The notes: generated by a model from the sequence alone, not told the origin. A stretch of DNA of 6,724 nucleotides from Actinomycetota bacterium (GCA_009698045.1 WLRE01000074.1:1-6724); one strand, 5' to 3'; numbered from the stretch's first letter, positions 1 to 5,712 are shown. Numbers and translations are program-made.

Positions 1-121
1 TAGATACTCCAGCCTCGTAACCCAGTCCAGAAATATCCTTTGATGAGCACGAGCTCAGAAATAACGCCGAAGAAGCGACTGCTCCTGTGATGAGAGTCCG
101 CTTAGAGGCCTTTAAATGCAT
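1..121 (-). CDS. ctaC: cytochrome c oxidase subunit II, N-terminal part (cut by window edge)
   Basis: Reading the minus strand from the ATG at 121-119 gives 40 codons, open to the left edge. The N-terminus is a lipoprotein signal peptide: basic start (MHLKASKR), a short hydrophobic stretch, then the lipobox LSSC with the modified cysteine at residue 25. The mature part begins CSSKDISGLGYEAGVS, which from memory resembles the start of mycobacterial CtaC (a lipid-modified Cys followed by a G-x-G-[WY]-x-x-G-[IV] stretch). Subunit II carries the CuA electron-entry site of the aa3 oxidase on the outer face of the membrane; that domain lies outside the window. The gene diverges from the desulfurase-like gene across 58 bp. 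No Shine-Dalgarno precedes the ATG, but a TATTCT box ends 6 nt upstream. The identification rests on the signal peptide, the short mature segment and recalled actinobacterial gene order, so another lipoprotein remains possible. Confidence 0.72.
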   Translation of the reverse strand, partial: MHLKASKRTLITGAVASSALFLSSCSSKDISGLGYEAGVS

Positions 122-127
122 GGGATA

Positions 128-133
128 AGAATA
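128..133 (-). promoter_or_regulatory. -10 box for leaderless ctaC transcript
   Basis: On the minus strand TATTCT (fits actinobacterial TANNNT) ends 6 nt before the ctaC ATG. That spacing puts the transcription start on the start codon itself. No purine-rich ribosome site lies between, and no good -35 hexamer is visible. Confidence 0.5.
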
Positions 134-166
134 TCTGCCAAGTTCGCCTCGGCTCTCCGCTCCCAG

Positions 167-172
167 TACCGT
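167..172 (+). promoter_or_regulatory. -10 box for leaderless desulfurase-like transcript
   Basis: TACCGT fits TANNNT and ends 7 nt before the GTG at 180, which supports that GTG as the start. The same hexamer occurs in the same role before the DUF3043 gene (3822-3827). No Shine-Dalgarno is present. Confidence 0.45.
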
Positions 173-179
173 TAGCCGC

Positions 180-1253
180 GTGGCTCTCATCACAGGCTGG
201 TTCTGTCAAGAACGACCCCTGCATCCAGGGGCAAAAATGGCCATTCCTACGATATTTGAAGAGAGTTGGCCAAGCCCACAAAAGCTAGGTAACGATTCAA
301 GAAGCGCCGCAATTTTGCTCGGCGAATCTCGTGAAACCATTGCCGGCCATCTCGGAATTCGAACCGACGAACTCCATTTTTTGGGAGAGCCTCGATTGGG
401 CTTTCATCTCGGCATCTCCGGATTGGTAGAAAATGGCAGTACCTATTTTCATTCTGCCGTCGATCGTGAGCCCGCATTTGCTGTCTCTCGCTTTTTAGGT
501 CAATCCAGCCAGGCCAAAGTTCACCAGCTTGCAGTTGATTCAATGGGATTGGTTGAAGATTTCTCCTCCGATTCATCCGATGTAGTTTCATGGCAACTTC
601 TCAATGGTGAGACCGGCGTCATCCAGCGTCAGTACACAAACTCTTCCCGCGTATTTTGTGACGCAACAAGTTCTGGAACTCGAATCTCGCTACCCGAGAA
701 TTGGTCAACTGCGCTCTGGGAGTCTCGCGCGTGGGCAGGTCCGGCCGGCATTGGGATATTTGGTCTCCGCACCGGTGCGCAATGGCGCAACCCTCTCCCC
801 CACAATGATGGAAAAGTTGTTCCCGGTAGCGCCTCCCTTGCATTGATTGTGGCAAGTGCGCTCGCCATTGATAGTTGGGTTGCTGACGAGAAATTACTCG
901 CACAACGTATCCGCGATATTAACGCTCGCATGCGCGGTTTTGTCGCCGAACGTATCCCAGGTACATCTTTCGCAACCGGAATTGAAAATACTTCGCCGCA
1001 CCTGCTCTCGCTGATAATTGAAGGTGTAGATGAACAGCAAGTTCTGGCAAAACTCCTGGAGAAAGGAATCCACGTAGATTCGGGCTCCGCTTGCTCTGCA
1101 ACAAACATGGATCCCAGTCATGTACTTGCGGCAATGGGAAAGTCCATTAAGGGCAACATCAGATTTACGATCCATCATGAAATCACAGAGGATGAAGTAG
1201 ATCTAGCGCTTATTGCCTTGCAGAGCGTTATTGAAGAAGTTCGGGAGAGCTAA
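180..1253 (+). CDS. cysteine desulfurase-like protein (NifS/IscS fold) lacking the PLP lysine
   Basis: A 357-residue protein of the class V aminotransferase / cysteine desulfurase fold. The C-terminal third is clear: VDSGSACSATNMDPSHVLAAMG (299-320) matches the loop whose Cys (C305 here) takes the persulfide in NifS/IscS. PLHP (14-17) matches the N-terminal region, and FCDATSSG (159-166) the Asp that contacts the PLP ring (D161). Key catalytic residues are not standard. The His-Lys before the conserved GP is Ser-Arg (ESRAWAGPAG, 181-190), so Arg183 stands at the Schiff-base lysine position. The ring-stacking His (normally in a [ED]-H motif) aligns to Arg96. The usual N-terminal SGxTExxN motif is absent (LGEPRLGFHLGISGL, 68-82). 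It may not be a working desulfurase; a sulfur-relay or structural role is conceivable. The family in actinobacteria may carry a C-terminal TusA domain; none is present here. The GTG start is supported by a -10 box 7 nt upstream; a CTG at 135 in the same frame is less likely. Confidence 0.75.
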   Translation: MALITGWFCQERPLHPGAKMAIPTIFEESWPSPQKLGNDSRSAAILLGESRETIAGHLGIRTDELHFLGEPRLGFHLGISGLVENGSTYFHSAVDREPAFAVSRFLGQSSQAKVHQLAVDSMGLVEDFSSDSSDVVSWQLLNGETGVIQRQYTNSSRVFCDATSSGTRISLPENWSTALWESRAWAGPAGIGIFGLRTGAQWRNPLPHNDGKVVPGSASLALIVASALAIDSWVADEKLLAQRIRDINARMRGFVAERIPGTSFATGIENTSPHLLSLIIEGVDEQQVLAKLLEKGIHVDSGSACSATNMDPSHVLAAMGKSIKGNIRFTIHHEITEDEVDLALIALQSVIEEVRES

Positions 1254-2243
1254 TTACCCAATAAGTCGAGGATTGAGAACCGTTGCTAGTTCTTGGGATG
1301 CGGTTGCCCCATAAGCAGCTGAAAAGCGCTCCAGAAATTCAGTGCGATCGAAGCGATACTCCTGGGTTCCCTTTGTTTCTATGCAGAATGTTGCCAGCAT
1401 TGAGCCGATCTGCGCGCAACGTTCGTGTCCAAATCCCCATGAAAGGCCAGCGACGAATCCAGAACGAAATGCATCTCCGACCCCAGTTGGATCAATCTTT
1501 GCTCGCTCCGCCGGTACTCCTACAACAATTGTCTCCTTGCCGTGCTCTTCAACTTTCGCGCCCTTAGAGCCAAGAGTTACGACTCGAACTCGAACTTGAT
1601 CAAAAATTTTCTGATCACTCCAACCAGTCTTCTGCATGGCAAGTGAGAGTTCATACTCATTGAGGAACAAATAATCGGCACCTTGAATAAGAAGTTGAAT
1701 TTCTTCACCACTCATACGTGCCATCTGTTGAGAGGGATCGGCAGCGAATGGAATCTTGAGGGAACGCGCGCTCTCTGAATGTTGAATCATTGCTTGCGGA
1801 TCGTCGGGTGAGATAACGAGCAGATCAAACTTTCCAGTTCTGGCAATGATGGGTGCAAGTTCTATCTCTCTTGCTTCACTCATTGCACCTGGGAAGAAGG
1901 AGGCGATCTGGTTAAGGTCGTGGTCTGTAGTGACCATAAATGTTGCTGTGTAGAGCTCTGTTGAAATGCGAACATGTCCAGTATCTACTCCGTGGCGAGA
2001 GAGCCAAGCGTCGTAATCCGCCCAATCTTTCCCGACCGCGGCAATTAAAATTGGATTAAGTCCAAGTGCTCCCATACCAAATGCGATATTTGCACCAACT
2101 CCCCCGCGATGAATATCTAAACCATCGACGAGAAACGAGAGTGAGACTTTATCGAGTGAACCGGCAACGAAAGAATCAGTAAATTTTCCAGGGAAGGTCA
2201 TCAAATGATCGCGACCAACAGATCCTGCAACAGCAACTCTCAT
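1254..2243 (-). CDS. adoK: PfkB-family nucleoside/sugar kinase, probable adenosine kinase
   Basis: A 329-residue ribokinase/PfkB-family kinase. Substrate-side motifs are present: HRGGVGANIAFGMG (45-58) and the C-terminal PfkB signature DPTGVGDAFRSGF (251-263). Asp257 is the catalytic base and the glycines form the anion hole. Several blocks (GSVGRDHLMTFPGKF, DKVSLSFLVD, IASFFPGAMSEA, FAADPSQQ, TGVGDAFR) correspond closely, as I recall it, to Mycobacterium tuberculosis Rv2202c, an ATP-dependent adenosine kinase converting adenosine to AMP; the catalytic Asp number also matches. Adenosine salvage is therefore the best guess, though PfkB enzymes vary in substrate and a sugar or other nucleoside cannot be excluded. 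It lies 39 bp downstream of the erpA-like gene on the same strand, so co-transcription is likely. No Shine-Dalgarno precedes the ATG; an imperfect -10 (TTTAAT) ends 7 nt upstream. Its stop codon directly abuts that of the convergent desulfurase-like gene. Confidence 0.9.
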   Translation of the reverse strand: MRVAVAGSVGRDHLMTFPGKFTDSFVAGSLDKVSLSFLVDGLDIHRGGVGANIAFGMGALGLNPILIAAVGKDWADYDAWLSRHGVDTGHVRISTELYTATFMVTTDHDLNQIASFFPGAMSEAREIELAPIIARTGKFDLLVISPDDPQAMIQHSESARSLKIPFAADPSQQMARMSGEEIQLLIQGADYLFLNEYELSLAMQKTGWSDQKIFDQVRVRVVTLGSKGAKVEEHGKETIVVGVPAERAKIDPTGVGDAFRSGFVAGLSWGFGHERCAQIGSMLATFCIETKGTQEYRFDRTEFLERFSAAYGATASQELATVLNPRLIG

Positions 2244-2250
2244 GAGAGGT

Positions 2251-2256
2251 ATTAAA
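2251..2256 (-). promoter_or_regulatory. possible weak -10 box for adoK
   Basis: Minus-strand TTTAAT ends 7 nt before the adoK ATG, the same geometry as the other starts here, but it breaks TANNNT at the second base. The overlapping TAATAC, 5 nt away, is an alternative. Read-through from the erpA-like gene may be the main source of transcript. Confidence 0.3.
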
Positions 2257-2282
2257 CGCTACGCGAGGGATTTAGGGAGTGA

Positions 2283-2648
2283 TTAGTTAAATGAATCGCC
2301 GCAGGCACAAGAACCTTGTGCTTGAGGATTGTCAATTGTGAATCCCTGCTTCTCAATGGTGTCCACAAAATCAATTGAGGCACCCATTAAATAAGGAGTG
2401 CTCATCTTGTCAGTCACGACTTTGACGCTTCCAAATGTGGTGACGGTATCGCCATCTAGTGAGCGATCATCGAAGTACAACTGGTAACGAAGACCTGAAC
2501 ATCCACCTGGCTGTACGGCAACTCGCAAGTTGAGATCATCGCGACCCTCTTGAGCCAATAGAGCGGCAACTTTGGCTGCTGCTACATCGGTCAGCCCAAT
2601 GCCAGCGGTTGAAGTGATAGAAATGTCTTGGGTTGTCTCAGTACTCAT
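2283..2648 (-). CDS. erpA: A-type iron-sulfur cluster carrier (ErpA/HesB/IscA family)
   Basis: A 121-residue protein with the full A-type carrier signature: GGCSGLRYQLYF (48-59) with Cys50, and the C-terminal GSCACGDSF with Cys114 and Cys116 in the C-x-C arrangement. These three cysteines bind the transient cluster. The first 15 residues are a Ser/Thr-rich extension ahead of the domain (GIGLTDVAAAKVAALL). The usual role is to receive Fe-S clusters from the assembly machinery and hand them to target enzymes in the cytoplasm. It lies divergently beside nadA, whose product needs a 4Fe-4S cluster; the pairing suggests but does not prove that NadA is a client. ErpA and IscA cannot be told apart by sequence alone, so the symbol is provisional. 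The ATG has no Shine-Dalgarno; a TAATCT box ends 6 nt upstream, suggesting a leaderless mRNA. Confidence 0.93.
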   Translation of the reverse strand: MSTETTQDISITSTAGIGLTDVAAAKVAALLAQEGRDDLNLRVAVQPGGCSGLRYQLYFDDRSLDGDTVTTFGSVKVVTDKMSTPYLMGASIDFVDTIEKQGFTIDNPQAQGSCACGDSFN

Positions 2649-2654
2649 ATCGCA

Positions 2655-2660
2655 AGATTA
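2655..2660 (-). promoter_or_regulatory. -10 box for leaderless erpA transcript
   Basis: Minus-strand TAATCT, the box closest to TATAAT in this window, ends 6 nt before the erpA ATG. It lies only 5 bp from the nadA -10 on the other strand, so the two polymerases would compete for the same 29-bp gap. Confidence 0.6.
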
Positions 2661-2665
2661 CTCCA

Positions 2666-2671
2666 TAGAAT
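2666..2671 (+). promoter_or_regulatory. -10 box for leaderless nadA transcript
   Basis: TAGAAT fits TANNNT and ends exactly 6 nt before the ATG at 2678, making that ATG the better start than the GTG at 2672, which follows the box directly with no spacing for a transcription start. No Shine-Dalgarno is present. Confidence 0.6.
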
Positions 2672-2677
2672 GTGGCT

Positions 2678-3829
2678 ATGTCGCTTCAAGAGTTAATGCT
2701 GATTGGTCGAGTCGGCCAGCAAGCAGACTTGGCTAGCGAACGGGGCGTCTCATGTACGGGAGATCTGCCCGAGGCGAGTGACCCTAGCCTCATCCAACGC
2801 GCGAAGGTAGCCAGAGCTGCTCTTGGCTCACGCGCCATGGTGCTTGGCCACCATTATCAACGCGATGAAGTTATTGCCTTTGCCGATATCACCGGTGACT
2901 CCTTCAAACTCGCTCAAGCTGCTGCTGATAATTCCAGTGCGGAATTTATCTTTTTTTGTGGCGTTCACTTTATGGCTGAGAGTGCAGACATTCTCACCAC
3001 CTCCCAGCAAAAGGTCTGCCTGCCGGATTTAGCCGCTGGCTGTTCAATGGCGGATATGGCGACCGCAACTCAGGTTAATGACTGCTGGAAAGTTTTCGAG
3101 CGACTGGGAATTGCGAGCCGCACTATTCCAGTTACTTACATGAATTCAAGTGCAGCGATTAAGGCGTTCACCGGCAAGAATGGCGGAACTGTTTGCACCA
3201 GTTCAAATGCGCCACGGGCAATGAATTGGGCACTTACTCAAGGCGAAAAGATTCTCTTCCTGCCGGATCAACATCTCGGCCGAAATACTGCAGTACTAGA
3301 ACTTGGACTATCGCTCACCGATTGTGTTCTGTGGAACCCATGGAAACCAAACGGTGGTTTGAGCGATGACCAGATACTCGGTGCCAAAATAATTTTGTGG
3401 CGAGGTCATTGTTCGGTACATGGTCGCTTCTCTATCGAGAATGTGAGTGCGCACAGGGAGAAGAATCCTGATGTAAATATTCTGGTCCACCCTGAATGCA
3501 CTCATGAGGTCGTTACATCTGCCGACTTTGTTGGAAGCACTGAATTCATCATTAAGACGATTGAAGCAGCCGCCCCAGCGAGTAAATGGGCAATCGGCAC
3601 CGAACTTAATTTGGTCTCTCGTCTAGCAAAAGCCCATCCCGATAAAGAGATCGCTTTCTTGGACAAGACCGTCTGCTACTGCTCAACTATGAACCGGATT
3701 GACCTTCCACATTTGGTATGGGCGATGGAGTCCCTGGTCGACGGCCGCTTGGTTAATCAAATTCAGGTCGAAACGCAGGTCGCAAAGTACGCAAAAGTTG
3801 CACTGGAGAGAATGCTGGCTCTACCGTAG
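2678..3829 (+). CDS. nadA: quinolinate synthase A
   Basis: A 383-residue NadA, which condenses iminoaspartate with dihydroxyacetone phosphate to quinolinate in de novo NAD synthesis using a 4Fe-4S cluster. The family motifs appear in order: LGHHYQRDEVI (56-66), CGVHFMAESADIL (94-106), CLPDLAAGCSMADM (114-127), YMNSSAAIKA (154-163), FLPDQHLGRNTA (194-205), HCSVHGRF (244-251), VHPEC (270-274), GTELNLVSRL (307-316) and KTVCYCSTMNRI (330-341). The three cluster cysteines are expected at Cys122, Cys274 and one of Cys333/Cys335. The length is typical of the longer NadA type. An in-frame GTG lies two codons upstream (2672), but the -10 box spacing favours the ATG at 2678. nadB and nadC are not in the window. 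The DUF3043 gene follows after 4 nt, so read-through is likely. Confidence 0.97.
   Translation: MSLQELMLIGRVGQQADLASERGVSCTGDLPEASDPSLIQRAKVARAALGSRAMVLGHHYQRDEVIAFADITGDSFKLAQAAADNSSAEFIFFCGVHFMAESADILTTSQQKVCLPDLAAGCSMADMATATQVNDCWKVFERLGIASRTIPVTYMNSSAAIKAFTGKNGGTVCTSSNAPRAMNWALTQGEKILFLPDQHLGRNTAVLELGLSLTDCVLWNPWKPNGGLSDDQILGAKIILWRGHCSVHGRFSIENVSAHREKNPDVNILVHPECTHEVVTSADFVGSTEFIIKTIEAAAPASKWAIGTELNLVSRLAKAHPDKEIAFLDKTVCYCSTMNRIDLPHLVWAMESLVDGRLVNQIQVETQVAKYAKVALERMLALP
3822..3827 (+). promoter_or_regulatory. -10 box inside nadA end for the DUF3043 gene
   Basis: TACCGT fits TANNNT, lies in the last two nadA codons and the first base of its stop, and ends 6 nt before the ATG at 3834. It could drive a leaderless transcript in addition to read-through from nadA. 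It matches the hexamer before the desulfurase-like gene. Confidence 0.4.
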
Positions 3830-3833
3830 CGAC

Positions 3834-4379
3834 ATGACATCTACTGATAGCTCCGCAGGTAAGAACCCAGATAAAAAGGGCAAGCCAACTCCTAAGCGCA
3901 AGGATGCTGAGGCCAAGAGCACTCGCAATTTCCTCGCCCCTGCCACAACTAAGGCGGAGAAGAATTTAGATAAAGCTGCCGCTCGCGAACGTCGCTTAGC
4001 AACTCGTGCTGCTTACATGCGTGGCGAAGAATCCGCGTTACCTGCCCGCGATAAAGGTCCAGTGCGTAAATTTGTACGAGACTATGTGGATTCACGTCGA
4101 ACTATCGGCGAGTTCTTTCTTCCAGTAATTATGGTGGTACTTGTTCTCACTGTTATCCCAAATCGATATGTCCAGTTATTAGCAATCCTCTTCATGTATG
4201 GCGCAATGGCCTATTCGATCGGATCAGGCTTCTATTTCTCACGAAAAATTCGCCAAGCAGTCAACGAAAAATTTCCGGGCGAGCCAACTAAGGGCCTAGG
4301 AATGTATGGCTGGTTACGTTCGACTCAGATGCGCAAGATGCGTGCTCCAGCGCCTTCTTTCGATATCAAGCAGAAATAA
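3834..4379 (+). CDS. DUF3043 family membrane protein
   Basis: A 181-residue protein of the actinobacterial DUF3043 family, function unknown. The cytoplasmic N-terminal half is strongly basic, with the family-typical GKPTPKRKDAE (16-26) and a charged probable helix (about 40-60, EKNLDKAAARERRLATRAAY). Two membrane helices follow, about 92-108 (GEFFLPVIMVVLVLTVI) and 111-134, separated by a very short PNR turn, so both ends probably face the cytoplasm. After the helices come SRKIRQAVNEKFP and a conserved-looking GLGMYGWLRSTQMRKMR (154-170). The frame is open upstream to 3699, but that would overlap nadA by more than 100 bp; the ATG at 3834, 4 nt after the nadA stop, begins the family-like N-terminus. 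A hairpin terminator lies directly downstream. The neighbours do not reveal its role. Confidence 0.85.
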   Translation: MTSTDSSAGKNPDKKGKPTPKRKDAEAKSTRNFLAPATTKAEKNLDKAAARERRLATRAAYMRGEESALPARDKGPVRKFVRDYVDSRRTIGEFFLPVIMVVLVLTVIPNRYVQLLAILFMYGAMAYSIGSGFYFSRKIRQAVNEKFPGEPTKGLGMYGWLRSTQMRKMRAPAPSFDIKQK

Positions 4380-4383
4380 TTGA

Positions 4384-5385
4384 TTAAGCCCGAGGATTCG
4401 GGCTTACAGTTTTTGCTGGATCTCGCTCTGGCAACGTTCCTAATGCCAGATCAATATTCTTGAGCGTCTGCGCCGAAAGCTTAATGCCGGAAGCTTTCAC
4501 ATTCTCGCGAACTTGCGAAGGTTTCGTTGCTCCCATAATCACAGAAGATACGTTGGGATTAGCTAAGGCCCAAGCTAAAGCGAGCTGTGACATTGTTATT
4601 TCAAGTTCGGCTGCAATGGGTACCAGTTTCTGAACTGCAGTTAGAACTTCATCGCGCATCCATCCGGAGATCATTCCGGCTCCGCTCTTCTTATCTGTGG
4701 CGCGAGAACCGACCGGTGGTTTCTTGCCAGGTAAGTATTTGCCAGTCAGAACTCCTTGCGCCATGGGCGACCAGACAATCTGACCGATACCTTCCTTCTC
4801 TGACAGTGGAATTACCTTGCTTTCGATTACGCGCCAGAGCGCTGAATACTGTGGCTGACTGGAAACAAAACGAGTCCATCCATTCTTCTTCTGAATTTCT
4901 AGAGCTGATGCAATTTGTTCCGCGCTCCACTCCGAGAAGCCGATGTAGTGAACTTTTCCTTGACGCACTAAATCTTCAAAAGCCGCCAAAGTCTCTTCGA
5001 GCGGAGTTTCATAATCAAAGCGATGCGCCTGATAGAGATCGATGTGATCGGTACCCAATCGCTTGAGGGAAGCATGTGCGGATTCCATAATATGTTTACG
5101 AGAAAGTCCGCGATCATTCTTGCCCGGTCCGGTGGGCCAATAGACTTTTGTGAACAATTCATAACTCTCGCGTCGGACACCTTTGAGTGCTCTGCCCAGG
5201 ACTTTCTCGGCCCGTGTTCCGGCATACACATCTGCAGTATCAAGCGTGGTAATCCCGCAATCCAGCGCCGCGCGCACACACTTGATGGCGGCGGTCTCCT
5301 CCACCTGGGATCCATGCGTAATCCAATTTCCGTAGGAAATTTCCGAGACATACATTCCACTGCTACCTAAGCGACGATATTCCAT
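4384..5385 (-). CDS. aldo/keto reductase (Kv-beta/YghZ-like branch)
   Basis: A 333-residue NADPH-type aldo/keto reductase with a (beta/alpha)8 barrel. The catalytic tetrad is complete: Asp49 and Tyr54 (LDTADVYAG, 48-56), Lys80 (LFTKVYW) and His121 (LYQAHRFD). The segment LAAFEDLVRQGKVHYIGFSEW and the QPQYSALWR stretch are typical of the voltage-gated K+ channel beta-subunit-like branch. The C-terminal MGATKPSQVRENVKAS matches the NADP(H) 2'-phosphate/adenine-binding loop. The substrate cannot be told from sequence; reduction of small aldehydes or ketones is the family role. The gene is convergent with the DUF3043 gene (4 nt between stops), and its last codons form that gene's terminator hairpin. 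It diverges from the small membrane protein gene across 24 bp. No Shine-Dalgarno is seen; TACGCT ends 7 nt before the ATG. Confidence 0.93.
   Translation of the reverse strand: MEYRRLGSSGMYVSEISYGNWITHGSQVEETAAIKCVRAALDCGITTLDTADVYAGTRAEKVLGRALKGVRRESYELFTKVYWPTGPGKNDRGLSRKHIMESAHASLKRLGTDHIDLYQAHRFDYETPLEETLAAFEDLVRQGKVHYIGFSEWSAEQIASALEIQKKNGWTRFVSSQPQYSALWRVIESKVIPLSEKEGIGQIVWSPMAQGVLTGKYLPGKKPPVGSRATDKKSGAGMISGWMRDEVLTAVQKLVPIAAELEITMSQLALAWALANPNVSSVIMGATKPSQVRENVKASGIKLSAQTLKNIDLALGTLPERDPAKTVSPNPRA
4385..4414 (+). terminator. intrinsic terminator of the nadA-DUF3043 unit, inside the reductase gene
   Basis: TAAGCCCGA (4385-4393) and TCGGGCTTA (4398-4406) form a perfect 9-bp stem with a GGAT loop, followed after CAG by five T (4410-4414). 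It acts best on the plus strand, starting 5 nt after the DUF3043 stop. The opposite strand forms the same stem but has only a poor T-run (ATCAATTATTT), so it may be a weak terminator for the reductase. The stem encodes the reductase's last residues (SPNPRA and stop). Confidence 0.8.
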
Positions 5386-5392
5386 AGATAAG

Positions 5393-5398
5393 AGCGTA
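5393..5398 (-). promoter_or_regulatory. -10 box for leaderless reductase transcript
   Basis: Minus-strand TACGCT fits TANNNT and ends 7 nt before the reductase ATG. It shares two bases (5397-5398) with the opposite-strand -10 of the small membrane protein gene. Confidence 0.45.
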
Positions 5399-5402
5399 CT
5401 CT
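5397..5402 (+). promoter_or_regulatory. -10 box for leaderless small membrane protein transcript
   Basis: TACTCT fits TANNNT and ends 7 nt before the ATG at 5410. The intervening CTCTCCT is pyrimidine-rich and cannot act as a Shine-Dalgarno. It overlaps the reductase -10 by the self-complementary TA step. Confidence 0.45.
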
Positions 5403-5409
5403 CTCTCCT

Positions 5410-5712
5410 ATGAAGAGATCGCTTCGGGAGAAGCTGAAAAAATTATCTGGAGTGCTTTTAATTTCAATCACTCTCGTGTTGATTACGCCTACAACTAGCT
5501 TTGCCGACGATGACGCAGCCACAACATCGAGCTCACAAGAGCAAGAGTCACCGGGCAACGGTCACAAAGAACAAGAGCGCGAACGTGGCCTTCGTATTGA
5601 TGGCGATTTTGATGCCAGCCACCCCAGCGAATGGATTGCAATCGGCGTGGCCATCGGATTAGCGGTTGCGCTGGCTTACACCGCCGGCCGTCGCAGAAAA
5701 AGCCGCGAATAG
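5410..5712 (+). CDS. small exported membrane-anchored protein, unknown function
   Basis: A 100-residue protein I do not recognise. Residues 1-32 look like a Sec signal peptide: basic start (MKRSLREKLKK), hydrophobic core (GVLLISITLVLITP) and a signal-peptidase-like TSFA site before DDD. Residues 33-60 are low-complexity and rich in Asp, Gln, Glu, Ser and Lys, probably disordered outside the cell. A short block, GLRIDGDFDASHPSEW (60-75), leads into one membrane helix (about 75-92) and a basic tail (GRRRKSRE) expected in the cytoplasm. The mature form would thus be a tiny single-span protein with an exposed flexible arm. The hydrophobic helix plus basic tail resembles C-terminal sorting signals, but there is no LPxTG-type motif. 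It precedes the riboswitch on the same strand; no convincing terminator separates them, so read-through into the riboswitch leader is possible. A link to B12 uptake is speculation. Confidence 0.72.
   Translation: MKRSLREKLKKLSGVLLISITLVLITPTTSFADDDAATTSSSQEQESPGNGHKEQERERGLRIDGDFDASHPSEWIAIGVAIGLAVALAYTAGRRRKSRE

Noticed and set aside
629..1108. 159-codon minus-strand open frame opposite the desulfurase-like gene
   Set aside because: The plus-strand frame has clear family motifs over this whole stretch; the minus frame shows no domain pattern.
180..1253. Reading the desulfurase-like gene as a decaying pseudogene
   Set aside because: The frame is intact for 357 codons, the Cys loop and much of the fold are well kept, and it has a properly spaced -10 box; the altered catalytic residues look like divergence, not decay.
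2672..2677. GTG at 2672 as the nadA start
   Set aside because: It directly follows the TAGAAT box with no room for a transcription start and has no Shine-Dalgarno; the ATG two codons later is spaced like the other starts.
3699..3833. N-terminal extension of the DUF3043 reading frame to an upstream ATG at 3699
   Set aside because: It would overlap nadA by about 130 bp in another frame; the added residues look like nadA shadow, and the ATG at 3834 has both the -10 spacing and a family-like N-terminus.
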